NCBI RefSeq assembly: GCF_036850765.1
Contig: NC_089491.1
Coordinates: 86,956,740-87,020,739 of the forward strand
Source of the DNA: Saccopteryx bilineata
Lineage: Eukaryota > Chordata > Mammalia > Chiroptera > Emballonuridae
Reading direction: 5' to 3'
DNA length: 64,000 bases
Below, piece after piece: positions 48,146 through 59,310 of this stretch. Under the pieces are notes generated by a model, which was not told where the DNA came from, made no database searches, and saw nothing but the letters and a program-made list of their open reading frames with translations. Both the position numbers and the translations under genes were made by a program. How positions within the stretch are numbered: position 1 is the stretch's first letter; each line of letters opens with the position of its first letter.

Positions 48146-48534
48146 ATATTGAGAGTTTGTTTACACCCAGACTGACTTGTTTAGGCCAGAAGACCTGGCT
48201 TTTTCACCAAAAATGATTAAAAATTATTAAGGTTTTTAAACTTTCACCAAGGAGAGTAAATTTCCAGTTTCACAGTAGCTACAGTTTAAAACAGATAAAA
48301 TGCTTCAGAAATACTCAGGAATATTTAGAAACCTATCTCAGTCATCTAGAAATATCCTGATAAGTTTCCTCTATAAACAGAATATAAATTACTGGTGGTT
48401 TTCTGTCTTCTTGATGCTATTTCACAGGAAGTTCTTTACATCTCTGTTGTAGAACTTGGTGGTTTATCCTGAGATTGGTCTATGTTTTTTTGGGTTTTGT
48501 TGTTGTTTGTAACAAAACAGTGGTATATTGAAGA

Positions 48535-48725
48535 TAACAGGGCCTTTTTGATTAGGCAGAACTCAATCTTAGTTTTAATACTATTTGTGACTTTGGACAA
48601 GCTTTCTATACATTCTGTATCTCAACATTCTCATTTATAAAAACCAGTAGAATAAAATCAATCTTGCAATGTTTAGAGGCAAAAAGTTCAGCACAGTACC
48701 TGACACTTAGCAAGTCCTTATTACT
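48535..48725 (+). repeat. MIR fragment
   Basis: TTTGTGACTTTGGACAAGC ... ATTCTCATTTATAAAAACCAGTAG ... GCACAGTACCTGACACTTAGC follows the MIR core and 3' end. Confidence 0.65.
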
Positions 48726-48974
48726 ATTATCTGAGTAAGTGAAAGGAAGACCAACATTGTCTTAATCAATAATACACAAAGATATACTATTTTGAGGCAT
48801 AAGGGATGACTAATGAGATGCCTACGCATTTTTATTTTAAACATGGTTTTCAGATCTCCAAAGTATTCATTGATACATTGGATTATTACAATAAAAATAA
48901 GAGCCAAAAGTTTGCATAAAAAATAGCATTTATTTACTTCTTAGTCTCATACTGTTTCTATCAAGAACTTCATG

Positions 48975-49304
48975 GCCTGAACAGGCAGTGGCACAGTGGA
49001 TAAAGCATTGGACTGGGGCAGGAAGAACCCAGGTTCAAAACCCCCGAGGTTGCCAGATTGAGCATGGGCTCATCTGGTTTGAGCAAGGCTCACCAGCTTG
49101 AGCCCAAGGTCTCTGGCTTGTGCAAAGGGTCACTCTGTCTGCTGTAGCCCTCCTCCCCCCTAGTCAAGGCACATATGAGCAAGCAATCAATGAACAACTA
49201 AGGTGCCACAACAAAGAATTGATGTTTCTCATCTCTCTTCCTTCCTGTCTGTCTGTCCCTATCTATCCTTCTCTCTGTCTCTCTCTCCCTGTCACACACA
49301 CAAA
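48975..49304 (+). mobile_element. tRNA-derived SINE, family 1
   Basis: GCCTGAACAGGCAGTGGCACAG head to a (CA)n-A tail. TSD AAGAACTT(C/T)ATG at 48963-48974 and 49305-49316 (11 of 12). Standard 330-bp form. Confidence 0.92.
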
Positions 49305-49316
49305 AAGAACTTTATG

Positions 49317-50610
49317 ACCATTTCTGTATAAACTTTTCTAAAACTATTATTTCTTGTTCAACTTTTTCCCTTCAAAGCACCCTAAACAAGTAAAAGACAA
49401 CTCATCCAGAATCATTCTAGCATGTCATAGTTCTATTTAGTGTTGTGAATAAAATGACAGCTCACAAATCCCAGCTCTGTTCTTGGTAAGGGTTTTTGAT
49501 CCATAGTCCAAATGAAAGTTCAGCATTTTCCTTAATGTCCAAAGTAATTCTGCAAACCGAATGTGAGAAAAGAACATTTTTGCTTCTGCTATGCAAGGCC
49601 TATAAGCTCCATAAATATTATTTAGCATGTCCATGGTGCATTCTGTGTGCACTCTGCTTTATAATCATTGCTACAGATATTAGCATAAAAATGCTTTACT
49701 TCAGTCTTTTTTTTCATGCTTTGGCTTTGAAATTTTATCCTTATTCATAGTTCGAGAACTTTGCAAACAAATAAGATGCTGCACAGAATTCTTTAAGCAG
49801 CTTCTATCCCAGTACTAATCTGCATTTTGTAGAATAAAATGGAAGTTAAGCAAGGAAACGGTCAAGGACTGAAACAAAAATACTATGCCAAGAGACATAA
49901 GAATGAAAAATTATTTATTAAGGCCATTAACTATAAAACTATTTATGCTTTTTTTATAAATATAAGGCCAATTACAAATATAAACTTATATTTCCTCTCA
50001 GTATGTATTTATAATTATATATTATATGTTTATCTTATGCATTTAATTTAGTATATATGTATTTAGTTGAGTCTATATAGTTAAATATATATACATTATA
50101 TATTTAGCTTAGTATATGTATATAAAACATATATAGTATATTTATATACACATATATACTTGTTCCTTTTTTACTTTTATATGATTATATATTTTATATA
50201 AATATTAGTAAAATTATCTGTGGAAAATGGCAAAGGGGAAATAAGGATAGGATTAGAATGGAGAAATACATAGAGCTGTTTTAGTTTATAAGTGTGGGAT
50301 GAATTTCTGTTGGGAGACAAAGAAAAGAGAGGAATATAATCTGCTGCAAAAACCATAGTGCCTGTAGGAGAAAACCAAGCCAACTGCCCAGCAGAGTTTT
50401 ATGCCTCTGAGACTCGAGGGATACTTTTTCTGTGAACTATCAAATAGATAAGTGATGAAGTGAAGGCAGAAAAAGAGTGTTTAATAGATTTTTATCATTT
50501 ACACTACACAAAAATATATTAACTACTAATGAGTGGGCTGCTTCTTTAAATACTGGTGTCTTATGCAAATTAATAGAAAATGCCAGTCTTTGAGTCAAAT
50601 TTTTTTCTAA
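49317..50610. other. AT-rich DNA, including TA/ATA-rich tract at 49980-50190
   Basis: 49980-50190 is nearly pure A/T with repeated 'TATATTTAG(C)TTAGTATATGTAT' patterns. Frames up to 84 residues lack any domain. Confidence 0.5.
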
Positions 50611-50624
50611 AAAATATCATTACC

Positions 50625-50969
50625 ACCTGACCATGTGGTGGAGCAGGGGATAGAGTGTTGGACGGGGATGTGGAGGACCAAAGTTCAAGACCCTGAGGTC
50701 GCCAGCTTGAGTGCAGGCTCATCCTGTTTGAGCAAAGCTCACCAGCTTGGAGCCAAGGTCACTTGCTTGATCAAGAGGTTACTCGGTCTGCTGAAGGCCC
50801 ACGGTCAAGGCACATATGAGAAAGCAATCAATGAACAACTAAGGTGTCACAATGAAAAACTGATGATTGATGCTTCTCATCTCTCTCCATTCTTGTCTGT
50901 CTGTCCCTATCTATTCCTCTCTCTGACTCTCGTTCTGTCTCTGTAAAAAAGAAGAAAAGAAAAAAATAT
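50625..50969 (+). mobile_element. tRNA-derived SINE, family 1
   Basis: ACCTGACCATGTGGTGGAGC head, GGTCGCCAGCTTGAGTGC, GGCACATATGAGAAAGCAATC, tail GTCTCTGTAAAAAAGAAG. Perfect 11-bp TSD ATATCATTACC (50614-50624 and 50970-50980). Confidence 0.92.
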
Positions 50970-51091
50970 ATATCATTACCATATTATAAAGCTGCATATA
51001 TTTTTAGAGAGGTATTATTTTACATAACAGACATAATTCTAAAGATTTGAATAAGAATCAAATTTTGGTAAAAAGATTTTATATTTTAAAC

Positions 51092-51443
51092 CAGTGGTAG
51101 TCATCCTAGTTCCTACTGCCCACTAGTGGGCATTCCAGCTTTCATGGTGGGTGGTAGCGGAGCAACCAAAGTATAAATAAAAAGATAGATTTAATTATAG
51201 TAAGTTGTTTTATAAAGATTTATTCTGCCAAACTTAGCGAAAATCTGACATAAAGTACTTGGTAAGTAATTATTATTATATGCTTTAACTTGCTGTAACT
51301 CTGCTTTATAAATTTTATAAAGTAAAGTTACTTCCCTACTTTATAAATCACCATTACTGTGGAACCAGTGGGCAATTAGAAAATTTTACTATTAACAGAG
51401 ATACAAAAGTGGGCGGCAGGTATAAAAAGGTTGACTACCCCTG
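51092..51443 (+). mobile_element. 352-bp hAT-type MITE with 8-bp TSD
   Basis: Ends CAGTGGTAGTCATCCT...AGGTTGACTACCCCTG form 16-bp inverted repeats with two mismatches, and the subterminal CACTAGTGGGCA and CAGTGGGCAATTAG recur. The 8-bp TSD is TTTTAAAC/TTTTAAAT (51084-51091 and 51444-51451, 7 of 8). The CAG(T/G)GGT terminus and 8-bp TSD define the hAT superfamily. No transposase frame, so it was mobilised in trans. Confidence 0.9.
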
Positions 51444-51502
51444 TTTTAAATAATAAGACTGTTTTTATTTCTAAACTCAAAATTTGTTCTTAGGTAAACA
51501 GA

Positions 51503-51860
51503 TTTTTTTTTTATTAAGTGAGACTCAGGAAGGCCAAGAGATAGACTACTGCATGTGCCACCAGGAAAACCTCCTACAGGGTGATGCTCTGCCCACCTGG
51601 AGCCACTGCTCCATTGCTCAGCAACTGAGCTATTTCAGTACGTGAGGAGGCTTGGAGCCATTCTCAGTGCCTGGTGCCTACTTGCTCAAAACATTCGAGC
51701 CATGGCTGCAGGAGGAGAAGAGAGTGTGTGAAAGAGAGAGAGAAGGGGAATGAGTGAAGAAGCAGATAGACTCTTCTTCTATATGCCCTGATCAGGAATC
51801 AAACCTGGGTTTTCCACATACCGGGTGAACAATCTATTGCTAAGCCAACCAACCAGGGCC
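51503..51860 (-). mobile_element. tRNA-derived SINE, family 4
   Basis: Minus-strand copy: T run, GACTCAGGAAGGCCAAGAG, GCCACTGCTCCATTGCTCAGC, TCAGGAATCAAACCTGGG (B-box complement) and head ending AACCAACCAGGGCC. TSD GTAAACAGA at 51494-51502 and 51862-51870. Diverged. Confidence 0.85.
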
Positions 51861-51894
51861 AGTAAACAGAAATTAAAAAAAAAATTATTTAGAA

Positions 51895-52236
51895 ATTAAA
51901 TTTAATGGGATGACATTGGTCCATAGGAATACATTAGGATTGAAGTATACATCTCCAGAACACGTGAATTATTCCTTGAGTTGTGTGCCCATCATCCAAA
52001 GTCAAAACACTTAACATCACTATATATTTGTCTTCCTTTATTTCCCTTCTCCTGCCTCCCTCTCTAACCACTTCACTTTTGTCTACATCTATGAATCTTA
52101 GTTTTATATCCAAGTTATGTGTGAAATCATATAATTCTTAGCTTTTTATGATTTACATATTTCACTTAGCATAATATTCTCAAGGTCCATCCATGTTGTT
52201 GCAAATGGTAATATTTCATCATTTTTAATTTTTAAG
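51895..52236 (-). pseudogene. Antisense LINE-1: ORF2 C-terminus and 3'UTR
   Basis: On the minus strand, NDEILPFATTWMDLENIMLS (52225-52150) is the ORF2 C-terminal region, followed by a 3'UTR ending ...CAATGTCATCCCATTAAA, the same end type as the copy at 20043. A SINE abuts its 5' side at 52237, so a minus-strand frame (52146-52358) runs from SINE into ORF2; this is a chance fusion. Confidence 0.82.
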
Positions 52237-52425
52237 GCCTGACCGGTGGTGGTGCAGTGGATAGTGTCAACCTGGAATGCTGAGGTTACCTGTTGGAAAC
52301 CCTGGGCTTGCCTGGTCAATGCACATATGGGAGTTGATATTTCCTGCTCCTTCCCCACTTCTTTCTTTCTCTCTCTCTTTCTCTCTCATTCTCTCTCTCT
52401 CTTTCTCTCTCTAAAAGTAAAGAAA
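52237..52425 (+). mobile_element. Short tRNA-derived SINE (family 3)
   Basis: GCCTGACCGGTGGTGGTGCAG head, CTGGGCTTGCCTGGTCAATGC, ATATGGGAGTTGATATTTCC, long (CT)n/(CTTT)n block and an A-rich end. Same family as 10166. TSD not clear. Confidence 0.88.
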
Positions 52426-52479
52426 TGATATCTTTAAAAACTTTTTATAAAATTTACTTAAAAAAAGAAAAAGACAACC

Positions 52480-53310
52480 AACTCATTTTTTAAAAAGAAG
52501 GGTAAACTTGTTACTTCATCAAAAGTGATAACCAATTGGCCCATAAACCTGTCAACATATACTTAATATTTTTCTGTCATCAGGAAATGCAAATTCAAAT
52601 AACTCTCAGATATAACTACATACTGTAATAATGACTAAAATGAACTGAAAGAACACATATATTTTATAAAAGAAACAGAAACAAGAATATTAACCTTAGC
52701 CCAGTAGCTCAGTTGGTTAGAGCATTGTTCTGATATGCCAAGGTTGCAAGTTCGATCCCCAGTAAAGGCTTGTATGGGAACAACAAATTGATGTTTCTCT
52801 CCCTCTCCAAATCAACATAAATTTTTAATTTTTTTAAAACAATATCAATAGTAGCATGTATAATATGAAGTCCAAAACAGAAACTATCCAAATGTTCATC
52901 AACGGTGTAACGGATAAGTATGTTGAGGTATGTTCATTCAGTGCAATTATATGACAGTAAAATTGCACGAACTCCAGCTATACAAAACAATAGGTAATCT
53001 TCACAAATGTGTTAAAAAGTCACACGTAGAAAAGGACATACCAATTTTTTTGAATTTTTTATCCCATATGTTAAATTTCAAAATTAAGCATCACAATTTT
53101 GGAGAAAGAACACAGAGTCATAGAAACCTGTTGGTTGTGATTGGGTAATAGGAACCATGAGTGAGGCTTCTGGGATTCTGCTAATGTTTGGCCTGTGGTT
53201 ATGCTCATTGTAAAACTTCATCTAGCTGTACACATATTATTTGTACATTTTTTTATAATTCAGTATAGACTTTTAAAAAATCTCAAAAATAAGGGGATCT
53301 CCTATATAGA
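52480..53310 (+). repeat. Old L1M 3' region, interrupted by a Ves-like SINE
   Basis: CATCAGGAAATGCAAATTCAAATAAC, then beyond the SINE CTATCCAAATGTTCATCAACGG, GATAAGTATGTTGAGGTATGTTCATTCAG and a 3'UTR with GTTGGTTGTGATTGGGTAATAGG follow old L1M ORF2/3'UTR order. Decayed. Confidence 0.65.
52694..52838 (+). mobile_element. Ves-like tRNA SINE
   Basis: TTAGCCCAGTAGCTCAGTTGGTTAGAGC head with A box, B box GTTCGATCCCC, TTGATGTTTCTCTCCCTCTCC end and A/T-rich tail. About 145 bp, inserted in old L1. Confidence 0.82.
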
Positions 53311-53830
53311 AAAACTTGCAAGTTAATTAATAAAGTAAAAATAAAACAAGGAATAAAGTGTGTTGCATATTTGCTGTGAAATGCAACTTTTCAGTTCTCT
53401 AATAGCTGTCCTTTATATTTACCTCTCTTATAAACCATATTCCACCATATTACTGTTTATCTTTGTGACTGTTGATTACTCTAGAAACTTTCTCTTAAGA
53501 AAGGAAAGAAGCATTGCCAATATATGAAATTGTTTTATTTCTGTGTTGTACTCTTTACAAAGGACAACAACAAAGTAAGACCTGTCTTTCCTGTGATCTG
53601 TGCTAGAATCCACCAAGCTCCCGTCTCATGGTGCTGAGCAATTATCACTGAACCCATCACTGTACTCCATGATTCTGCCTGCAAACCCTACTTCATTGCC
53701 ACCACCATCAAGATTGGGCAAGTGCAGACTCTAAAGCAAATGAAATTCTTTCTTGATATTTTCTAAATGTCTTCAAGATTAGAAATCTGTAGAAATCTGT
53801 GCCTCTTTCCTTTGGATGAAAATAGGAAAT
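53311..53830. other. Unassigned sequence
   Basis: 53580-53720 is of mixed composition (CCACCAAGCTCCCGTC ... CATTGCCACCACCATC) but shows no recognisable coding match. Confidence 0.4.
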
Positions 53831-53835
53831 ATATA

Positions 53836-54184
53836 TGTGGGGCAGCTGTGTTAGGCTTGCTTGCTGGTGTACCAGCTGTGAGCACTTTGCTTGATTAGTG
53901 CATGAGTACGTGGCAGAGGCACGTGTGCATAGCCTATGTAAAGCTATGGGTGCTTGCAATTGGGAGAGATGGGGGATCATGGATGCACGATTGCCTGCCC
54001 ACCACTGTGAGGGGTCATTTTGCTGTTTATTTGCCTGAGAGGCGGTTTCCCCTGCCTGTGTGCTTGTCCGCTGTTGTGAGACTCTATTAAATGAAATGGC
54101 CCAATGCCTTTCCAGCTCCACAGTTTTTCTTCCATCTGCCTGAATCCAATGTGGACCTGCCAGGCCTCGATGACCTGCATTACA
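53836..54184 (+). repeat. Probable solo LTR of an endogenous retrovirus
   Basis: A 349-bp block of higher GC that begins TGTGGGGCAGC and ends CTGCATTACA (5'-TG...CA-3'), with ATATA on both sides (53831-53835 and 54185-54189), consistent with a 5-bp target duplication. An ATTAAA signal lies near 54087. No viral gene is attached, so it would be the product of LTR-LTR recombination. Caveats: the flanks are TA-rich, so the TSD could be chance, and orientation rests on the ATTAAA signal. Confidence 0.6.
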
Positions 54185-54189
54185 ATATA

Positions 54190-55010
54190 TATATATATTC
54201 TAAACTAAAATAAACTTTTTTTTCAAATGCACAATGGAACAGAGAGTCCAATAAGCATCTAAAATTAAGAATGAAACAGAAAAATAATGAGTCCATGTTA
54301 CTCTGAGAGCTGGAGAAAGTAGTTTCCTTTGTTTATAACTTCCTTTTTCTCTTTCTAGCTCCATGTGCAGCTGAATTACCCTTCCCTTCTGTTACCAATA
54401 GATGCATCATTGCCACTTAATGAGTTTCCACATGCCTCTATTACTTGCAAAACCAAGCAAACAAACCACAAACCATTACTTTAAAACATACATATGTTGT
54501 TTCAGTCAATTATTTGTCTGAGGTTTGGAAATTGGATGTAAATGTAAATGTTTTATAAATTTATACTTTTTTATTTTGCTCTTCAGAATTTAAATAGAGT
54601 AGCATTATAATTTCTTATATCTCTCAAATTAACCACAAAATGATATCTGGTTTACTAGAAGGTAAGTTGCTTGAAATCAAAGTAATCTCATTCTATGTTT
54701 TATCACCAATATTTAGGAGAGCCTGACATAAAGATAGCTTCCAGTAAACACTAAGTAAATGAACAATCCTGATATGTAGCAAGTCTCCTTGACTCTGTAA
54801 GCGTGAAAGCCACAGCATGGCGTAACTGTGGGAGCAGCTGTCATAGGGGAAGAGTTTAGGGTGAGAACAGAATTTGGTAAAGGATGAGTAAACTCTTCAC
54901 AGGAATGATTTTAAGGCAGCCTTGATGATTTTCTTCTGCCAAGAAAATGGCTTCATAGCTTCCAAGCTAATGTCAATTTAAAATGTTATATTGCTGTCTA
55001 AATTGTAGGC
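54190..55010. other. Unassigned; MIR/L2-like end near 54695-54765
   Basis: AGAGCCTGACATAAAGATAGC ... AACACTAAGTAAATGAAC recalls the MIR/L2 3' end. Otherwise nothing recognised. Confidence 0.4.
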
Positions 55011-55013
55011 AAC

Positions 55014-55026
55014 TCCTTCCCTTCCT

Positions 55027-55110
<84 letters not shown>

Positions 55111-55210
55111 TCCTCCCTTCCTCCTTCCCTCCCTTCCTTCCTTCCTTCCTTCCTTCCTTCCTTCCTTCCTTCCTTCCTTCCTTCCTTCCTTCTTCCTTCC
55201 TTCTCTCTTT
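55014..55210 (+). repeat. (TTTC)n then (TTCC)n polypyrimidine microsatellite
   Basis: About 95 bp of nearly perfect TTTC units, a short CCTCCC transition, then about 70 bp of TTCC. Pure polypyrimidine on the plus strand, so a candidate for triplex formation. The Lys/Glu/Arg- and Phe/Ser/Leu-rich frames across it are translation artefacts. Confidence 0.97.
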
Positions 55211-56325
55211 ATTTCTCTTCATGTAATCAAAGAACAAATGCTGTCATTAAAAAAGGCTGTCTGAAGTTGACATTTGAAAAACAAATTTCCTCTCCTATTT
55301 CTAATACTTATGCTGCAGAATGCCTAATTTAAAGGCTCATGATTTGCTTAAGCAATGCAGCAGACTGAGTTGTGCGTAGCAGCCTGCCTGTTCATGGCTG
55401 AGCCACTACAGGAGGATATGTCCATAAAACATAACAATTTGATTACCAAAGCCATGATATGAACAATAATGTGTAAGCAGGCAAAAGATTGGCTATGCTG
55501 GACCTACCATGGGCCCTAGATGCCACAAATAGTGCAAGACATTCCATTCCAATTCCTAAAAGGTTTAATTGATTTAAAACTGATAAACAGTTGCTATTTA
55601 CATTTACTCCACTTTTATACAGTCATTTATCGTTCAGCTAAATCTCATTGTTTCTTTAAGATATTAATAACCTGTGCCAAAAAATGTAAGGCATACATTC
55701 TTCTACGGCCATAAATAGCATCTCCTATCTACTAATCAGACTTTATGTTGTTGCCATTATATTTTGAAAGAAAAAAAAATAAAGACGGGTTTAAGAAACA
55801 GGGTGTTAAGATAATGAAACAAGCCATGGTTCTAATTGTTAGGGTTCAAAACACGGTGATGCATCGCAGTCATTGCGGCAGTATATTTAATGTTTGGGAA
55901 AAAATAGGTTTTTGGAATGACCAGGGTATGTACAAATCTCATATAACTTTATTAAACTCAAATATTATAAGAAGATTGCTTTCTAAAAGTCTTCAGGAAA
56001 TATAAGGACTTTGGAATTTAAAAGAATAACCACTGGGGAGGAAGGCTGATGAGAATGGAGAGGCTGACAGGGTCTTCTCCACTGCACTGGGAGGTCTGTT
56101 CCTCATCCGGTACATGTGACATATATGGCATCAGTGATACAGATGTGTGTGTGAAATTCCTGTGGTGATTTTTGCTTTGGATCTTCTGAATATTCTATAA
56201 TAGTTTGGTCCCAGCATTTGGGCCCAAGTATGTCTCTTCTAAAGAATAGCCATGGATACTACAAGTCAATGCTATAATGTCAAGAATGGATATAAAACCT
56301 GAGAAAATATTACTGTTTTTGCAGT
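55211..56325. other. Unassigned sequence
   Basis: Mixed composition, frames of 64 and 86 residues without a domain. Confidence 0.4.
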
Positions 56326-56327
56326 TT

Positions 56328-56334
56328 TCTTTTT

Positions 56335-56390
<56 letters not shown>

Positions 56391-56394
56391 TTCT
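56328..56394 (+). repeat. (TTTC)n microsatellite
   Basis: About 15 uninterrupted TTTC units. Confidence 0.95.
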
Positions 56395-56654
56395 TTTTTT
56401 GCTATATCTCTGTGCAAGAGATAGTTTATGTTAGAAGATAATGTTTAGAAATTTAAATATTCCAGTGTTCTTGATTTGTGAGTCCAAAAAAAAGTGTTTT
56501 ATATCAAGACTGACCAAAATTCAAAATCTATGTCAATTAAAATGATCTCTAAATGTAGATATTACTCAGAAGATGCCAGATTGTTTAAGTAGAGGTAGTG
56601 GGGTTTAATTCGCTCTACTTCTCTGCAGTTCAGTGTGATAATTACATAATAAAT

Positions 56655-56953
56655 ATATATATTTTTGACACAAACAGAAAGAGGGACAGACAGGATGGGA
56701 GAGAGATGAGAAGCATCAATTCTTTGTTGCAGCTCTTAGTTGTTCATTGATTGCTCTCTCACATGTGCCTTGACCAGGGAGCTACAGCAGACCGAGTGAC
56801 CCCTTGCACAAGCCAGCAACCTTGGGCTCATGCTGGTGAGCTTTACTCAAACCAGATGAGTCCTCATGCAAGCTGGCGACCTCACGGTTTCAAACCTGGG
56901 TCCTCCACATCCCAGCCCTATGCTCTCTTTACTGCGCCAATGTCTGGTCAGGC
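56655..56953 (-). mobile_element. tRNA-derived SINE, family 1
   Basis: Minus-strand copy with GAGATGAGAAGCATCAATTC, TTAGTTGTTCATTGATTGC and head ending GTCTGGTCAGGC. Weak TSD AATT(A/G)(C/T)ATAAT at 56640 and 56954. Confidence 0.88.
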
Positions 56954-57049
56954 AATTGTATAATATTATATAATACCACAATTTTGTTTTTGAAAATAAA
57001 ATGCAACATTTTGGTCTTAGAAATAAAATGGAAAAATTAAATAATCCAT

Positions 57050-57112
57050 ATAAAATATTTAAACTCCCTGGCACATAATAAGTGGTCAATAAATGTTTAT
57101 TTATTTTGCTCA
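57050..57112 (+). repeat. MIR/L2 3' end fragment
   Basis: CTCCCTGGCACATAATAAGTGGTCAATAAATGTTTATT matches the shared MIR/L2 end. Confidence 0.65.
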
Positions 57113-57179
57113 TAATTATAAATATAATACTGATATAATCTCACATACAAACATGAATGTGCTAATATTAGATAATAAG

Positions 57180-57405
57180 ATTAAAAATTATGAATAAGAT
57201 TTATTACACTGAAAAAAAACATTTAATGAAGAGTTCTCATTTGATTCTGACCATAACCTATGAGATAAGTGCTACTTTTGTCCCCATTTTACAGAAGAGA
57301 AAGATTTCATAAACTGTCCGAGAGGACACAGTTTATCAGTGGTAAAAGAGGTATTTCGTTTTGGCAATCTGGCTCCAGCACTTGTAATCTTATTCACATA
57401 CCACA
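57180..57405 (-). repeat. MIR fragment
   Basis: CATAACCTATGAGATAAGTGCTACTTTTGTCCCCATTTTACAGAAGAG ... GGCAATCTGGCTCC follows the reversed MIR consensus. Confidence 0.8.
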
Positions 57406-57728
57406 TTTAAATAAATAATAATCTCGGTCTAGAAAAATAAAAATAAAATTAGTGTATAAAAGGTTCTCAAAGACTTGGCTAAGAAAATTGGAATGGATAT
57501 AGCACTTCACACTTCTATATTTCTGCTCTAATATCTCTCTCCATATTTCACAAATCCAATAGCTTGACAACTGTATAATTTCCCTTTACCATTCCCACTG
57601 TTTTTTCTGTTCTTACTTTCTTTCTATATAGCATCATTTAACTTCAGCTGAAAGAACATGTTGTTGTTGTTTAGGTCTGCTGGTGGCAAATGCACTCAGG
57701 TTTTGCTTACCTATACATGTTTTTTATA

Positions 57729-58162
57729 AGCTGTATTGTGTTCCATCCTGCCCAATTCATATATGTAAGACCTAAATCCCAATACCTTAAAATGCCACCT
57801 GTTGGAAGTAGGCTTGTTGCAGATATAATTCATTGAGAGGAGGTCATAATGGAATAAGGTGGCCTCTCACAAAGTTTGACTGGTGTTATTAAAAAAAAAT
57901 GCCATATGATGGGACAGACACACATAGAACTAACACCCTGTAACTGCAGTAATTCTTCTATAAGCCACAGAAAACTAAATATTGCCAGGAACTCGCCATA
58001 TCGTGTTTAATTTTTTCTACGTTCTATTTTTTTTTTTCATAACTCTTAGAAGGAACCAACCCTGCTGACATCTTGATCTCACACTTCTACCCTCTGGAAC
58101 TGATGTTTAACCCACCTAGTTTGTGATACCTTGTTACAGCAGCCCTAGCAAACTAATACAAG
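57729..58162 (+). repeat. MaLR (MLT1-type) LTR
   Basis: ATTGTGTTCCATCCTGCCCAATTCATATATG, TTGCAGATATAATTCATTGAG, AGGAGGTCATAATGGAATAAGG, GAAGGAACCAACCCTGCTGACATCTTGATCTC and TTGTTACAGCAGCCCTAGCAAACTAATACA follow the MLT1-type LTR in full order. Ancient solo LTR. Confidence 0.85.
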
Positions 58163-58169
58163 TCTTTTT

Positions 58170-59310
58170 CATGTTTGTAGTTAAGAATATCTTCACTGGA
58201 TTCAGAATTTAAGGATGATAGTTTTAATTATAAATGTTTAAAAGATGTTTTTCCAATGTTTTCTGATAAAACATTAGTAGATATTCTCAATTATGTTTCC
58301 TTATATGTAATGTTGTCTGGTAACTCTGACTACTTTAAAATTTTATCATTAACTTTGTTATTCAATAGTTTGGCCATGATGTGTCTAGACCTGTTTTTCT
58401 TGTATTCACATTTTCCTGCTTGTTTAGAAAAAATGCAGCCAGTATTTTAACAAAGAAACTTTTGCATTATTCTTTCTTCTCCTTTTGGGATTCCTATGAC
58501 ATGTATGTCAAGTTATTTTATATTGTCTTCCATGTATCTAAATCTATTCATTCTTTTTGTGTATGTTTTTTATATTGAATGCTTTCTATTGATCTGTTTT
58601 CAAATTAACTGAAACTTGTATTCTCGTATATGTCAATAAACCCATTCAGTAAAATTTTAATTTCTTTTTCTGTTTTAGAATTTTTGTCATTTTATCATTT
58701 CCTCTGTGAACTTTCATTATCTGCTTACTTTTAAATGCTGATTACTTTTTCTCCATATTTATCTTTACTTCTTTAAGCATCTTAAGACAATCTTCATAGA
58801 TCAAAATATTCATGTGTTTAAAGTATATGAATTGATATGTTTTGAAAACTTAGAGTTTTGCAACCATTAGCACAATCTCAGTTTAGAACATTTCAAAGTC
58901 TATAAAAGAAACACTGTATCCATTGTCATTCACTCCTCATTTCCCATCACCACTGCACCAGTTCCATTAACTTATTTTCTCTCTGTGTGGATTTGTCTAT
59001 TCTCAATTCTTACTATAAGTGCAATCAAATAATGTGCGGTCTTATGTGGTTCTTCTATCACTTTGTGTAATGTTTTTAGATTTTATTCATATTATAGCAG
59101 GTATCAGTGCCTTGTTCCCTTTATTGCCCATATTATTCTATTGTATGCATAATTCTTATTTTATTTACCCATTTATTATTTATGGGCATTTGGGTTGTTT
59201 CTATTTTTTGGCTATTATGAATAATGTTGCTATGACTGTGTGCAAGCCTTTGTGTGGATATAATTTTCCTTTTTTATGCATATATACCTACAAGTGGAAT
59301 TGCTAGATGG
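58170..59310 (-). repeat. Old LINE-1 (L1M), antisense
   Basis: From about 58850, GTTTTGCAACCATTAGCACAATC, AGAAACACTGTATCCATTG, GGTATCAGTGCCTTG, GGGCATTTGGGTTGTTTCTATTTTTTGGCTATTATG and TATACCTACAAGTGGAATTGCTAG follow the reversed L1M 3'UTR/ORF2 end. 58170-58780 (TTCTATTGATCTGTTTTCAAATTAACTG) probably belongs to the same element. No coding capacity. Confidence 0.7.

Noticed and set aside
53708..54121. 137-residue minus-strand frame
   Set aside because: Most of it is antisense to the probable solo LTR (53836-54184), and it shows no recognisable domain.
54983..55264. Frames rich in Ser/Phe/Leu (plus) and Lys/Glu/Arg (minus)
   Set aside because: Direct translation of the (TTTC)n/(TTCC)n microsatellite.
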